The position numbers and the translations under genes are program-made. 64,000 bases of DNA from NCBI RefSeq assembly GCF_030580995.1, contig NZ_JAUQSZ010000015.1, positions 1 through 64,000 of the forward strand. Direction: 5' to 3'. Below the pieces are notes generated by a model, which saw only the letters and a list, made by a program, of their open reading frames with translations, did not search any database and was not told where the DNA came from. How positions within the stretch are numbered: position 1 is the first letter of the stretch; every line of letters begins with the position of its first letter. This stretch comes from Sphingomonas immobilis (GTDB lineage: Bacteria > Pseudomonadota > Alphaproteobacteria > Sphingomonadales > Sphingomonadaceae). This document shows, in pieces, positions 26,368 through 35,234 of this stretch.

Positions 26368-28316
26368 GCCTCGGCCTCCCGCCCGCGCGCGCGCCGTTCG
26401 CGCAGCCAGCGCCCGAGCAGCGAAAGGACGCCACCCAGCGCGATCAGCGCGCCGCCCGCCCAGATGAGCGTCACGAACGGTTTCCACCACAGCCGCAACT
26501 GCCAGCGCCCCGCGCCGTCGGGCTGGCCGATGACGGTGTAGAGCTGGCCGTCGAGCATTGTCGCGATGGCGGATTCGCTGGTCGACGTCACCGGGTTCGA
26601 AAAGAAGCGCGCCTGCGGCCTGAGCTGAATCGCGGCCCCGCTCCCGCGCCTCGCCGAGAGATGCGCCTCCAGCGCCGACCAGTTCGGCCCGATCACCGGC
26701 GCGATGCCGTCGAGCGTCACGCTGTACGGCCCCACCCGCTGCGGCTCGCCGACGCGCGCCGCCACGAGGGTCGCCTGCGTGAAGGCGCTGTCCGACGCCA
26801 TGCCGGCAAGGCTCACCGCGATGCCGAGGTGCGAGATCACCATGCCGTAGGTGAACAGCGGCGTGCGGCGCAGGTTGCGCCCCCAAAGTGGCGCGACGCT
26901 CGCCGCCGCCAGCCCGGCGGCCAGCGCGAGCCCGAGGAGCGGCAACAGGTCAATGCCCGGCGCGAAGATCAGGAACCCCGCCAGCGCCACCACCGTCGCC
27001 GCGATGGGGATCGCCATCCGCGCCACCAGCGCCTTGGCCTCGTCGCGCCGCCAGCGCAGCAAGGGGCCCGCCGCCATGATCGCCACCAGCAGCAGCGCGA
27101 CCGGCCCGGCCGCCTTGTTGAAGAACGGCGGCCCGACCGAAAGCTGCGTACCGAAGCCCGCCGCGATGATCGGGTACAGCGTGCCGATCAGCACGATGCC
27201 GAGGATCACGCTCAGCAACAGGTTGTTGGCGACCAGCGCGCCCTCGCGGCTGACGAGATCGAAGGTGTTGCCCGCGCGCACGGTGCCCACGCGCGCGGCG
27301 AACAGCAGCAGCGCGCCGCCGATATAGATCGCCAGCAGCGCGAGGATGAAGCTCCCGCGCTCAGGATCAACCGCGAAGGCATGCACGCTCGTCAGGATGC
27401 CAGACCGCACCAGGAACGTGCCGATCATCGACATCGAGAAGGCCACCACCGCCAGCATGATCGTCCAGGCACGCAGCCCGTCGCGCGTCGCCAGCACCGT
27501 CACCGAATGAAGCAGCGCGGTCGCCGCCAGCCACGGCATGAGGCTGGCATTTTCGACCGGATCCCAGAACCACCAGCCGCCCCAGCCGAGCTCGTAATAG
27601 GCCCAGTAGCTGCCCGCCGTGATGCCGAGCGTCAGGAAGATCCACGCGCCCAGCACCCACGGCCGCATCGCCCGCGCGAAGGCTGGGCCGACATCGCGCG
27701 TCACCAGCGCGCCGACCGCGAAGGAGAAGGCCACCGAGATGCCGACATAGCCGATGTAGAGCGTCGGCGGATGGAAGGCCAAACCGGGGTCTTGCAGCAG
27801 CGGGTTCAGCCCCTGCCCGTCCACCGGGGCCGGATCCAGCCTTGTGAACGGGTTCGAAGAAAACAACAGAAATGCATAGAAACCCAGCGCAATCATCGCC
27901 TGCGCGCCGAGCGTCGCGATCAGCGTGGCGCGCGCGAGGCTTCGCTCGAAGATCGCCACCGCCGCGCCCGCCACGCCGAGGATCGTGACCCACAGCAGCA
28001 TCGAGCCCTCATGGTTCCCCCACGCGCCCGCGAACTTGTAGAGCAGCGGCTTCTCGGAATGGCTGTTCTCCGCGACCAGCAGAACCGACATGTCGGTTCG
28101 CACGAATACAGTGATCAGCAGCACCATCGCCAGCAACGCCAGCACGCCTTGCACGATCGCCACCGGCCGCACCGCGGCCAGCAGATGCCCGGAAAGCTCG
28201 GTCTGGAAATCGGGCTCGGCCATCACCCGCCGCACGCCGATCGCCGCGATGGCAAGCTGCATCAGCGCCAGCGCGGCGGCGAGCCAGAGGGCGGCGAGGC
28301 CAGCTTCGGCGATCAC
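26364..28316 (-). CDS. ccmF: Heme lyase CcmF
   Basis: This 650-residue inner-membrane protein has about 15 hydrophobic segments and the WWD heme-handling domain WGGWWFWDPVENASLMPW near residue 230. It ligates heme to apocytochrome c together with CcmH and CcmI. Length is as expected. GTG start at 28316; the N-terminus MIAEAGLAALWLAAALAL fits the first helix. A palindromic repeat separates it from ccmE. Confidence 0.95.
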   Translation of the reverse strand: MIAEAGLAALWLAAALALMQLAIAAIGVRRVMAEPDFQTELSGHLLAAVRPVAIVQGVLALLAMVLLITVFVRTDMSVLLVAENSHSEKPLLYKFAGAWGNHEGSMLLWVTILGVAGAAVAIFERSLARATLIATLGAQAMIALGFYAFLLFSSNPFTRLDPAPVDGQGLNPLLQDPGLAFHPPTLYIGYVGISVAFSFAVGALVTRDVGPAFARAMRPWVLGAWIFLTLGITAGSYWAYYELGWGGWWFWDPVENASLMPWLAATALLHSVTVLATRDGLRAWTIMLAVVAFSMSMIGTFLVRSGILTSVHAFAVDPERGSFILALLAIYIGGALLLFAARVGTVRAGNTFDLVSREGALVANNLLLSVILGIVLIGTLYPIIAAGFGTQLSVGPPFFNKAAGPVALLLVAIMAAGPLLRWRRDEAKALVARMAIPIAATVVALAGFLIFAPGIDLLPLLGLALAAGLAAASVAPLWGRNLRRTPLFTYGMVISHLGIAVSLAGMASDSAFTQATLVAARVGEPQRVGPYSVTLDGIAPVIGPNWSALEAHLSARRGSGAAIQLRPQARFFSNPVTSTSESAIATMLDGQLYTVIGQPDGAGRWQLRLWWKPFVTLIWAGGALIALGGVLSLLGRWLRERRARGREAEA

Positions 28317-28328
28317 TTCTCTCCCCTC

Positions 28329-28414
28329 CCTGGAAGGGAGGGGTCGGGGGTGGGTAGGTGCTTTGAGGCACGGCGGTGGGACTCACAACCCACCCCCAGC
28401 CCCTCCCTTCCAGG
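28329..28414. repeat. Imperfect inverted repeat between ccmE and ccmF
   Basis: Two 27-base arms (28329-28355 and 28388-28414) match as inverted copies except for one swapped dinucleotide at the centre (TC versus CT). A 32-base spacer separates them. It can fold into a long hairpin on the ccm transcript, and is of the same GC-rich CTCCC/GGGAG type as the repeats in and near dnaE. Confidence 0.8.
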
Positions 28415-28452
28415 AAAGGACGCAATGTCGCGCCAGCAGGAAAGCAAACCGC

Positions 28453-28887
28453 TCATTCCTTCAGCGTCTTCGTCTCGTGCATCTTGCCGGCGATCTCGGG
28501 CGGCATGTACTTTTCGTCGTGCTTCGCCAGCAGGTTGCTCGCGGTGAAGCTGCCGTCGCGCTGGAACTCGCCTTCCGCCACCACGCCCGATTTCTCGCGG
28601 AACAGATCCGGCGCGATGCCCTTGAACAGCACCGGCACGGTCGCGACGCCGTCAGTGACGACGAAGCGAATCGAGACGCCGTCGGGCAGCTTCACGATTG
28701 ATTTGTCCGCCACCATTCCGCCGAGCCGAACGAAGCGCCCCAGTGGAAGCCCGTCCTTCTTGACGTCGCCCGGCGCGTAGAAGAACGACGCCTGATCCTT
28801 CAGCGCCGACAGCGCCAGCACGCCCGCCGCGATCACCGCCGCCACGCCGAGCAGCGCGAGCGTAAGCCTCTGGTGCTTGGCTTTCAC
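28453..28887 (-). CDS. ccmE: Cytochrome c-type biogenesis protein CcmE (heme chaperone)
   Basis: This 144-residue heme chaperone has a membrane anchor at about 9-28 and an OB-fold periplasmic domain. The covalent heme-binding His123 and Tyr127 are in AKHDEKYMPPE. It receives heme from CcmC and hands it to CcmF. GTG at 28887 gives the usual basic VKAKHQR start. It follows ccmD by ten bases. Confidence 0.92.
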   Translation of the reverse strand: MKAKHQRLTLALLGVAAVIAAGVLALSALKDQASFFYAPGDVKKDGLPLGRFVRLGGMVADKSIVKLPDGVSIRFVVTDGVATVPVLFKGIAPDLFREKSGVVAEGEFQRDGSFTASNLLAKHDEKYMPPEIAGKMHETKTLKE

Positions 28888-28897
28888 CTTTCGGCCT

Positions 28898-29005
28898 TCA
28901 TTTCTTCTCGGCAGCCCGCATCGCGCGCCAGCTCCACAGCGCAAGCGTAACCGCCGCGACTAAGGTCACGCCGTAAGCCGCGATCACGAACGGCCACGGG
29001 TTCAT
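28898..29005 (-). CDS. ccmD: Heme exporter protein CcmD
   Basis: This 35-residue membrane peptide starts MNPWPFVIAAYGVTL with one helix and a basic tail ending AEKK. CcmD stabilises the CcmC-CcmE complex. ATG at 29005 overlaps the TGA of ccmC (ATGA), and the size and position fix the identity. Confidence 0.88.
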   Translation of the reverse strand: MNPWPFVIAAYGVTLVAAVTLALWSWRAMRAAEKK

Positions 29006-29724
29006 GCCGCCATCCTCCGCATCCGCGCCTCGGCCTTGGTGACGGCGAGGATCGTGCGCATCCGCATCAGCACAATCCCTGCGAAAAACAGCGTGAAGCC
29101 GCTCAGCGTCAGCCACAGCGGCCACAGGATCGACGGATCGATGCTCGATTTAGTGAGGCCGATGCTCTCACCCTGATGCAGCGTGTTCCACCACACCACC
29201 GAATAGCGGATGACAGGCAGCAGCGCCGTGCCGCCCAGGCCGTACAGCGCGGGAATCCGCCCGTCGCCGCCGCGGTCGCGGTCCGCACGGTCGAGCGCCA
29301 TGAAGCCGAGATAGACGAAGAACAGCAGCAGCATCGACGTCAGCCGCCCGTCCCATTGCCAGTACGTCCCCCAGGTCGGCCGGCCCCAGATCGCGCCCGT
29401 GATCAGGCACAGGCCGGCGAACATCGCGCCCGGCAGCGCGATCGCGCGCGCGGCGATCATCGCCAGCGGGTGCCGCCAGACGAGAAACATCACCGACGAC
29501 ACCGCGATCCCGCTCCAGCCGCCCATGCCGAGCCAGGCGGTCGGCACGTGGATGTAGAGAATCCGCACGGTCTCACCCTGCAGATAGTCGCGTGGCGTCT
29601 GCGTCAGCCCCGCCCAGGCGCCTATCAAAGTCAGCGCGACGCCCGCCCAGAACAGCGTCGGCGTCAGCGGACGCGCGAGTTTCAGGAAGCGCGCAGGGTT
29701 GGCAAAGGCATGAAGGGTGGCCAC
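29002..29724 (-). CDS. ccmC: Heme exporter protein CcmC
   Basis: This protein of about 240 residues has six membrane helices, the WWD-type motif TWGTYWQWDGRLTSMLLL in the middle, and the conserved periplasmic histidines (ILYIHVPTAW, WWNTLHQ). It loads heme onto CcmE. The GTG at 29724 gives the typical MATLHAFANPARFLKLARPL start. A TTG at 29763 would add 13 residues and remains possible. ccmA and ccmB, usually upstream, are absent. Confidence 0.92.
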   Translation of the reverse strand: MATLHAFANPARFLKLARPLTPTLFWAGVALTLIGAWAGLTQTPRDYLQGETVRILYIHVPTAWLGMGGWSGIAVSSVMFLVWRHPLAMIAARAIALPGAMFAGLCLITGAIWGRPTWGTYWQWDGRLTSMLLLFFVYLGFMALDRADRDRGGDGRIPALYGLGGTALLPVIRYSVVWWNTLHQGESIGLTKSSIDPSILWPLWLTLSGFTLFFAGIVLMRMRTILAVTKAEARMRRMAA

Positions 29725-29767
29725 GATCCGCCAGCGTCTAGGCGGTTGTGCCGCGACACTCAACGGG

Positions 29768-30223
29768 TCAGTGGTATAGTCCGGCCGCGCGCCGCATCAT
29801 CGGAACGGCGCGATCGGCATCGCGCTCGCGCAGCCAGCTTTCGGCGGCGAAGCGCGATACGAAGAATTCGTGATATTCGGGATCGAGCGCACGACGCATC
29901 TGGATCTTGGCGATGCTCGTCGGCACCATCATCGCAATCGCGTCACCGGGCCGGTACAGCCCCCGCGTCGTGTTGATGATGATCTCCACGACCTCAGGGC
30001 TTTGTGCGGTCGAATCGCTCAGATCGACCAGCGCCGTTACCGCAAGGCCCGCAGAATGGACGTCCTGCACGGCGCGCTTCCACTCGGCGAAGAACGCGGT
30101 CGACTGATCGACGCAAAGGAAGCCGGAGCTGAGCGCCTGAAAGACCCCGCTCTGCGGATCGTACACAGTCGACAATTCGCCATTCGTATGGCGGTCGGGA
30201 TTGAGGTGGCGTATCGTTTCCAC
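29768..30223 (-). CDS. Hypothetical protein, possible STAS-like fold
   Basis: This 151-residue protein is not recognised with certainty. It has a central beta strand/helix alternation (GLAVTALVDLSDST, then EIIINTTRGLYRPGDAIAMMVPTSIA) resembling STAS or similar small alpha/beta domains. No signal or membrane segment. GTG start at 30223. It precedes ccmC by a few bases in the same direction, but the gap to ccmC depends on its start, so operon membership is unclear. Confidence 0.55.
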   Translation of the reverse strand: METIRHLNPDRHTNGELSTVYDPQSGVFQALSSGFLCVDQSTAFFAEWKRAVQDVHSAGLAVTALVDLSDSTAQSPEVVEIIINTTRGLYRPGDAIAMMVPTSIAKIQMRRALDPEYHEFFVSRFAAESWLRERDADRAVPMMRRAAGLYH

Positions 30224-30322
30224 AGGCGGCTTTCCGGCAAGATGTGCCCGCGAACCGTTTGCGGATCTCGCTTAACGCGGCGTTGCCGTCCGCCTCTCGC
30301 ACCCGTATGTTCCCACCAAAGT

Positions 30323-30667
30323 CTAGTGCTGAGGCGAAGATCGCGTCACCGCCAGTTCATGTCCGTCGAGGTCGCGGAAGTGAAAGCGCTTGCCACCCGG
30401 AAAATCGAACACCGGCGCGGTAATCACTCCGCCCGCCGCCGTCACCGCCGCCAGCGCCGCATCGATGTCAGCGACCTCGATCACCGGCAGCAGAGCGGCG
30501 GTCTTCTCCGCCGGATCGGCCTGCAATCCGATATCGGTGTCGCCGCTCGTCGTCGCGGCATAGGTCGGCCCGAACTCTGCGAAGTCCCAGCCGAAGGCCG
30601 AACCGTAGAACGCCCTGGCCCGGCCGGTATCCGCGACGGGCAGCTCTACATAGTTGAAACGCGCCAT
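30323..30667 (-). CDS. VOC family (glyoxalase-like) protein
   Basis: This 114-residue protein has two vicinal-oxygen-chelate half-modules: FNYVELPVADTGRARAFYG at the start and FHFRDLDGHELAVT near the end, with candidate metal ligands Glu and His. Such proteins are small metal-binding dioxygenases, isomerases or resistance proteins; the substrate is unknown. ATG at 30667 has a strong GGAGG ribosome site. Divergent from the radical SAM gene by 52 bases. Confidence 0.85.
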   Translation of the reverse strand: MARFNYVELPVADTGRARAFYGSAFGWDFAEFGPTYAATTSGDTDIGLQADPAEKTAALLPVIEVADIDAALAAVTAAGGVITAPVFDFPGGKRFHFRDLDGHELAVTRSSPQH

Positions 30668-30719
30668 TTCGATCCTCCATGTTCTTGAAATGTTCTATAG
30701 CCGGGCGTAGCGTCATGCA

Positions 30720-31796
30720 ATGCCGAATCCGCCTCCCCGACCCCATCGCGGCGCCACCATCAACCGGGAGAGTGCGCGCTTCAACCTGCCCGCCCGCGAA
30801 GCCGACGGCGACTGGCTCGACGACCGCGAGACGGTGGACGACGCGCCGCCGCGCCTGCGCACGACCGTCACGATCGAGCGACCGCGCACCATCCTCACGC
30901 GCAACCAATCGCCCGACATCGCCTTTGATCGCTCGATCAACGCCTACCGGGGCTGCGAGCATGGCTGCATCTACTGCTTCGCGCGGCCGACGCACGCCTA
31001 TCACGATCTGTCGCCGGGGCTCGACTTCGAAAGCCGGCTGTTCGCCAAGCCCGACGCACCCGTGCTGCTGCGTGCCGAATTGGCGAAGCGCGGCTACGTC
31101 TGCTCGCCGATCGCGATGGGGACGAACACCGATCCCTATCAGCCGATCGAGGCCGAATGGCGTATCACGCGCGGACTGATCGAGGTGCTGGCCGAGTGCA
31201 GCCATCCCTTTACGATCACCACCAAGTCCGACCGGGTGCTGCGCGATCTCGATCTGATCGGGCCGATGGCCAGACGGGGCCTCGCCGCCGTCATGATGTC
31301 GGTGACGTCGCTCGACCGCCGGATCGCGATGACGGTCGAGCCGCGCGCGGCCGCGCCCGAACGGCGTATCGCCGCGATCCGCAAGCTGAGCGAGGCGGGC
31401 GTGCCGGTCTGGATGTCGATCGCGCCGGTCATCCCGGCGATCACGGATCACGAGATCGAGCATCTGATCGAACGCGCGGCGGAAAGCGGCGCGCGTTCGA
31501 TCACATACCTGCCGGTACGCCTGCCGCATGAGGTCGCGCCCTTGTTCCGCGCCTGGCTGGACGAGCATTTCCCCGATCGGGCGGCCAAAGTGATGGCGAC
31601 GATCCGGTCGCTGCGCGGCGGCAAGGACAATGACCCCAATTTCCACACCCGCATGCGCGGCCAAGGGCCGTGGGCCGATCTGCTCCGCACCCGCGTCCAG
31701 ATCGCGTGCCGCAAGCATGGCCTCAACAAGCAGCGCATCGTGCTGCGAACGGACCTCTTCCGTCCGCCGGCGGGGCCGCAGGGGGAATTGTTCTGA
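30720..31796 (+). CDS. PA0069-type radical SAM protein
   Basis: This 358-residue radical SAM enzyme has the cluster motif CEHGCIYC (Cys79, 83, 86), preceded by NAYRGCEHG as in spore-photoproduct-lyase-like proteins. The TIM-barrel core follows (AMGTNTDPYQPIEAEWRITR, VWMSIAPVIPAITDHE). The family is widespread but the reaction is unproven; DNA or nucleotide chemistry has been suggested from the SplB resemblance. ATG at 30720. Confidence 0.88.
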   Translation: MPNPPPRPHRGATINRESARFNLPAREADGDWLDDRETVDDAPPRLRTTVTIERPRTILTRNQSPDIAFDRSINAYRGCEHGCIYCFARPTHAYHDLSPGLDFESRLFAKPDAPVLLRAELAKRGYVCSPIAMGTNTDPYQPIEAEWRITRGLIEVLAECSHPFTITTKSDRVLRDLDLIGPMARRGLAAVMMSVTSLDRRIAMTVEPRAAAPERRIAAIRKLSEAGVPVWMSIAPVIPAITDHEIEHLIERAAESGARSITYLPVRLPHEVAPLFRAWLDEHFPDRAAKVMATIRSLRGGKDNDPNFHTRMRGQGPWADLLRTRVQIACRKHGLNKQRIVLRTDLFRPPAGPQGELF

Positions 31797-31800
31797 GCGC

Positions 31801-33015
31801 CTAGGCGTCGGCCGCCACGCCCTGGCGCCGGTTCGTTCGCGATACGGCACCCTCGCCCGGCCGCGCAACGTCCGGTTCAGCGTAAAGTATGGTGCGATCG
31901 CGTCCCGCTTCCTTCGCACGGTACAAGGCGAGATCGGCATGGCGCAGGCTGTCGGCCAGCGTCTGATTCGAGAAAACCGGCGCGACGCCGAAGCTCGCGG
32001 TGACGCGGCAGCCGTCGGGCAGAACCGAAAGCATGCCGATCGCCGCGCGTATCCGCTCGGCCATAGCGACCGCGGCGAGCGGTGCCATATTGTCGAGCAG
32101 CAACGCGAATTCCTCGCCGCCCAACCGGCCGAACGCATCCTCGGCGCGGCTCTCGCGGCGCACGCACTGCGCCACCGCATGCAGCACGCGGTCGCCGTCG
32201 GCATGGCTGAAGGCGTCGTTGATGGCCTTGAAATGATCGAGGTCGAACAGCAGCACCGACATCGGCCGCTCGCGCCGCCGGGCCTGCGCCAGCGCGCGTT
32301 CGGCCGTCTCGTCGAATCCGCGGCGGTTCAACGCCTCTGTCAGCGGATCGACGCGCGCGGTGCGCCGCAATTGCTGGGCGAGATCGGAGGCGAGCAGCAG
32401 GATGTTGGTCAGTCCCGCGCCGGTGAACAGCACCGGCAGGCCGATCAGCAGCACCGCGCGCCCGCTGTTCGTCTCGCATCCGCAATCGATCAGCCGCATC
32501 CATCCCACGAACCCGCTGAACCCGGCGAAGGCGAGCAGGATGGCGGCGGTGACGATCTCGACCATCGTCGCGCGGCGGCCGAAGCCGACCAGAGTAAGCG
32601 CGGCAACGGGCAGGAAGATCACCCGCATGAACTGCGGTATCGCCAGCGTGAACGCCGCGCCGTTGATAAGATAGGGCACCGCGATCAGCAGGCCGGAAAT
32701 CGCCGCCGCCGCGATCATCAGGCGCGGACGGCGCGGCATCCCGACGCGCTCGCGAAAACCGACGCACAGCAGGATCGCGACGATCCCGCCGGCCCAGGTC
32801 GCGCCGATGAAGGCGGCCGAGGTGAACGGCCAGAAGCTGTTGTAAGCGCCGATGACGAACCACTGCACCGCGCCGATGCCGTAGGCGATCGCCCAGATCA
32901 GCGCGTGGCGCACCCCGCCCAGCACCTTCCACGACAGCAGCAATCCGCACGACAGCATCGCGCTGACAAGCGCCAGCCCGAACATGATCGCCGCGTCGGA
33001 CGTGAGGTGAATCAT
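31801..33015 (-). CDS. Membrane-bound diguanylate cyclase (GGDEF)
   Basis: This 404-residue protein has about six or seven N-terminal membrane helices (10-210) of an unassigned sensor type. A GGDEF domain covers 220-390: DLDHFKAIND for metal/GTP, active site GGEEF at 299-303 and an RAED inhibitory site at 290-293 five residues ahead. It makes c-di-GMP with product feedback. ATG at 33015. Convergent with the radical SAM gene. A CHASE4-like sensor gene and a PilZ gene lie upstream in the same direction. Confidence 0.92.
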   Translation of the reverse strand: MIHLTSDAAIMFGLALVSAMLSCGLLLSWKVLGGVRHALIWAIAYGIGAVQWFVIGAYNSFWPFTSAAFIGATWAGGIVAILLCVGFRERVGMPRRPRLMIAAAAISGLLIAVPYLINGAAFTLAIPQFMRVIFLPVAALTLVGFGRRATMVEIVTAAILLAFAGFSGFVGWMRLIDCGCETNSGRAVLLIGLPVLFTGAGLTNILLLASDLAQQLRRTARVDPLTEALNRRGFDETAERALAQARRRERPMSVLLFDLDHFKAINDAFSHADGDRVLHAVAQCVRRESRAEDAFGRLGGEEFALLLDNMAPLAAVAMAERIRAAIGMLSVLPDGCRVTASFGVAPVFSNQTLADSLRHADLALYRAKEAGRDRTILYAEPDVARPGEGAVSRTNRRQGVAADA

Positions 33016-33110
33016 GACGAAACCATTGCGCAGGCGATCGTAAAAATCGCGTGAACGCTATACCTTAGTCGATGTGGCCGTGCCCCGGCGACGTGCGGCC
33101 GCCGCAGGCT

Positions 33111-34097
33111 TTAGAATCCCCGCATCGCCACCGCCTCGTCACCTTCATAGAACGCCTGCAGATCGAGGAGTTGCCGCGCCGCCGCGTGAATCTTGCGCAG
33201 TTGCACGAAGGCGAGGCCCGTCAGTACCAGGCATACCAGCGACAGCGGCAGCGCCATCCGGCGCAGCATCAGATAGCCGGGATCGAGCGGGTGCCAGGTG
33301 AAGGTCGCGATCGTGCGGCCGTGCTCGTCGATCGCGGGAATCGCGATCTCCCCCGCCGCGACGGGCTTTCCGAGCGGATGCACGTGCAGATCGTGCAGCA
33401 TGTAGCGGCTGGCGAAGAGATCGAGGAATGGCTGGTCGATATACATCGTCGTCACGACGATCGGCGATCTTGGCCCGGCGGGCAGCACCGTGCCGAAATC
33501 GGGCTGTACCAGCGTCGCGGTAAGGACCGAGACCTTGCCATCGACGATCTTGAGCGCGCTCGACTGGATCGCCTTGCTCACCATCTGGCCGGGCGTCGTG
33601 CGCGTGATCGGGCCGCGCCGCGCCTCCATCGCGCGCACCGACTTCACCAGCGGCGCGGCGAGCGGCGCAACCGGGCGCCATGACGTCATCGGTGCCCGCC
33701 GGCCGAAACGAGAGGCGTAGACCAGCCGATCGTCGGCATCGACCACGAAGGCATCGTCGAAGCCACTCGTAACATTCAGATATTTCCCGATATTGTCCTG
33801 CGCCCATGCGGGATCGAAATGCGCGTCGAGATGCTGCGTCGCATCGTCCCAAACCGTCTGCGGCACGACCATCTGCGCGACCTCGCCGATGCGCTGCGCG
33901 ATGCCATTACGCGCCAGCACGCGCTCACGCTCGGCGCTCGCTTGATCGAACGCGCCGACCGCGAAATGCGCGCCGAGCGTGCAGACGAGCAGGATCAGCC
34001 CGCCGATGATCGCCAGCGGCAGGAAGAAATCCCGCTCGCTCACCTGCCGCCGCGCAGCCGGCACGAAAGCCTCCGTCATCACGTTCATGCGATCCAT
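33111..34097 (-). CDS. Stand-alone CHASE4-like membrane sensor
   Basis: This 328-residue protein has TM1 at about 24-48, a periplasmic CHASE4-type domain at about 50-285 (VVPQTVWDDATQHLD, then VTSGFDDAFVVDADDRLVYAS) and TM2 at about 285-305, followed by only about 25 cytoplasmic residues. CHASE4 domains normally feed a GGDEF, EAL or kinase output, but none is attached here. The output could be the nearby GGDEF protein (inference). Start ATG 34097, or the internal ATGs at 34088 and 34079. Confidence 0.78.
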   Translation of the reverse strand: MDRMNVMTEAFVPAARRQVSERDFFLPLAIIGGLILLVCTLGAHFAVGAFDQASAERERVLARNGIAQRIGEVAQMVVPQTVWDDATQHLDAHFDPAWAQDNIGKYLNVTSGFDDAFVVDADDRLVYASRFGRRAPMTSWRPVAPLAAPLVKSVRAMEARRGPITRTTPGQMVSKAIQSSALKIVDGKVSVLTATLVQPDFGTVLPAGPRSPIVVTTMYIDQPFLDLFASRYMLHDLHVHPLGKPVAAGEIAIPAIDEHGRTIATFTWHPLDPGYLMLRRMALPLSLVCLVLTGLAFVQLRKIHAAARQLLDLQAFYEGDEAVAMRGF

Positions 34098-34113
34098 CCC
34101 GGATAGAAATGCG

Positions 34114-34602
34114 TCATTTCGGCGCCGCCATGGCGTTCTCGATCGTCGTCAGCGGCGCGGACATCGTCTTGTAGACTTCCCAGCTCACCGTGCCCGCCAC
34201 CATGACGGCGACCGACAAGGCGGTAAGATACTGGATGATGTTGGCGATCCGGCGACTGTCCTCGGCCTGCTGCGCGACGGGCGGGCGCGGCGCGCGGCGG
34301 TCGGGCCCGGTGAACTCCGCGGTCGCGGGCCCGCGCGGCGCACGACGTTCGCGCAGGCGGTCGAACTCGATCGCATTGCGCGAACGGAGGCCGCAGCCGT
34401 CAGGCCCGGTCCACATCGCCCGCGCGGTGATCGAAAGGCTGCCGACCAGCACCTCGACATAAGTACCCCGCGGCGGCAGCGTATTCGCCGCCACCATCAA
34501 CCCGTGGGTCGAGACGTTGCGCACCTGCCCCTCGACCCACGGGCCGTCCCAGCGCATCCGCGCGGGAAGCAGCACCTGCTGTCGGGGTTCGCGCTGTTTC
34601 AT
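34114..34602 (-). CDS. PilZ domain protein with C-terminal membrane helix
   Basis: This 162-residue protein has a PilZ domain in residues 1-100: QREPRQQVLLPARM with the RxxxR c-di-GMP motif and NVSTHGLMV with the D/NxSxxG motif. A hydrophobic helix at about 125-145 anchors it. It should bind c-di-GMP made by one of the two GGDEF proteins nearby. ATG at 34602. Confidence 0.85.
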   Translation of the reverse strand: MKQREPRQQVLLPARMRWDGPWVEGQVRNVSTHGLMVAANTLPPRGTYVEVLVGSLSITARAMWTGPDGCGLRSRNAIEFDRLRERRAPRGPATAEFTGPDRRAPRPPVAQQAEDSRRIANIIQYLTALSVAVMVAGTVSWEVYKTMSAPLTTIENAMAAPK

Positions 34603-34688
34603 CGCCCTCCCGCCTAGAAACCGGCGATGAAAGGAGCGTTGCGGAAGCGTTCCGTATCAATACGTTAGACGAAAGTCGTACGCCGCGT

Positions 34689-35234
34689 TCAGGGCACGCA
34701 CCGGACATGGTGTGCCCGCGCATACTGCCCGGCGAGCCTGTCGAGATCGGCGACGTAGGGTGCGGGATATTCGCGCCGGATCGCGGCCCATGCCTTCACG
34801 CCGCCGGGCGTGCAGACGACAGCCATGAATTCCGGCCCGGCATTTGCGAAAAAACGATCCGGCGGCTGCAATCCGTCGCGCATCCGCTCCCAAAGCTGGT
34901 AGGTCGCCCAGCCATGCTCGCGCATCAGATAGCGGAAGCGCAGGGCATCGGCGGGGTCGAGCGGCTTGCTCTCATCCATGCCGGTCTGGAACATCGCCGC
35001 CGTATCGCGATTGCCGTAGATCGACCGACGCAAGCTCGACCATTCGGATTGCAGGTCGTTCGCCTCGCTGCGCACCGCGACGATATTGCTGTCGTGCAGT
35101 TGCAGCCCGACGAACACCAGCGAGATCACCACCGCGACCGCGCTGATGATCTGCGCGACGAAGGCCCAATATTCCATGCGGTCGCGGTGGAAGATCGGCG
35201 CCGCGTCGGGCGGCGGCGGGTTGTCGTCGCTCAC
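34689..35234 (-). CDS. Hypothetical membrane-anchored protein (181 residues)
   Basis: I do not recognise the function. One membrane helix lies at about 25-47 (FVAQIISAVAVVISLVFVGLQL), followed by a helical soluble region rich in charged and aromatic residues. The GTG start at 35234 overlaps the TGA of dnaE by four bases, so it is translationally coupled to the polymerase gene. That coupling does not by itself imply a replication role. Confidence 0.65.
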   Translation of the reverse strand: MSDDNPPPPDAAPIFHRDRMEYWAFVAQIISAVAVVISLVFVGLQLHDSNIVAVRSEANDLQSEWSSLRRSIYGNRDTAAMFQTGMDESKPLDPADALRFRYLMREHGWATYQLWERMRDGLQPPDRFFANAGPEFMAVVCTPGGVKAWAAIRREYPAPYVADLDRLAGQYARAHHVRCVP

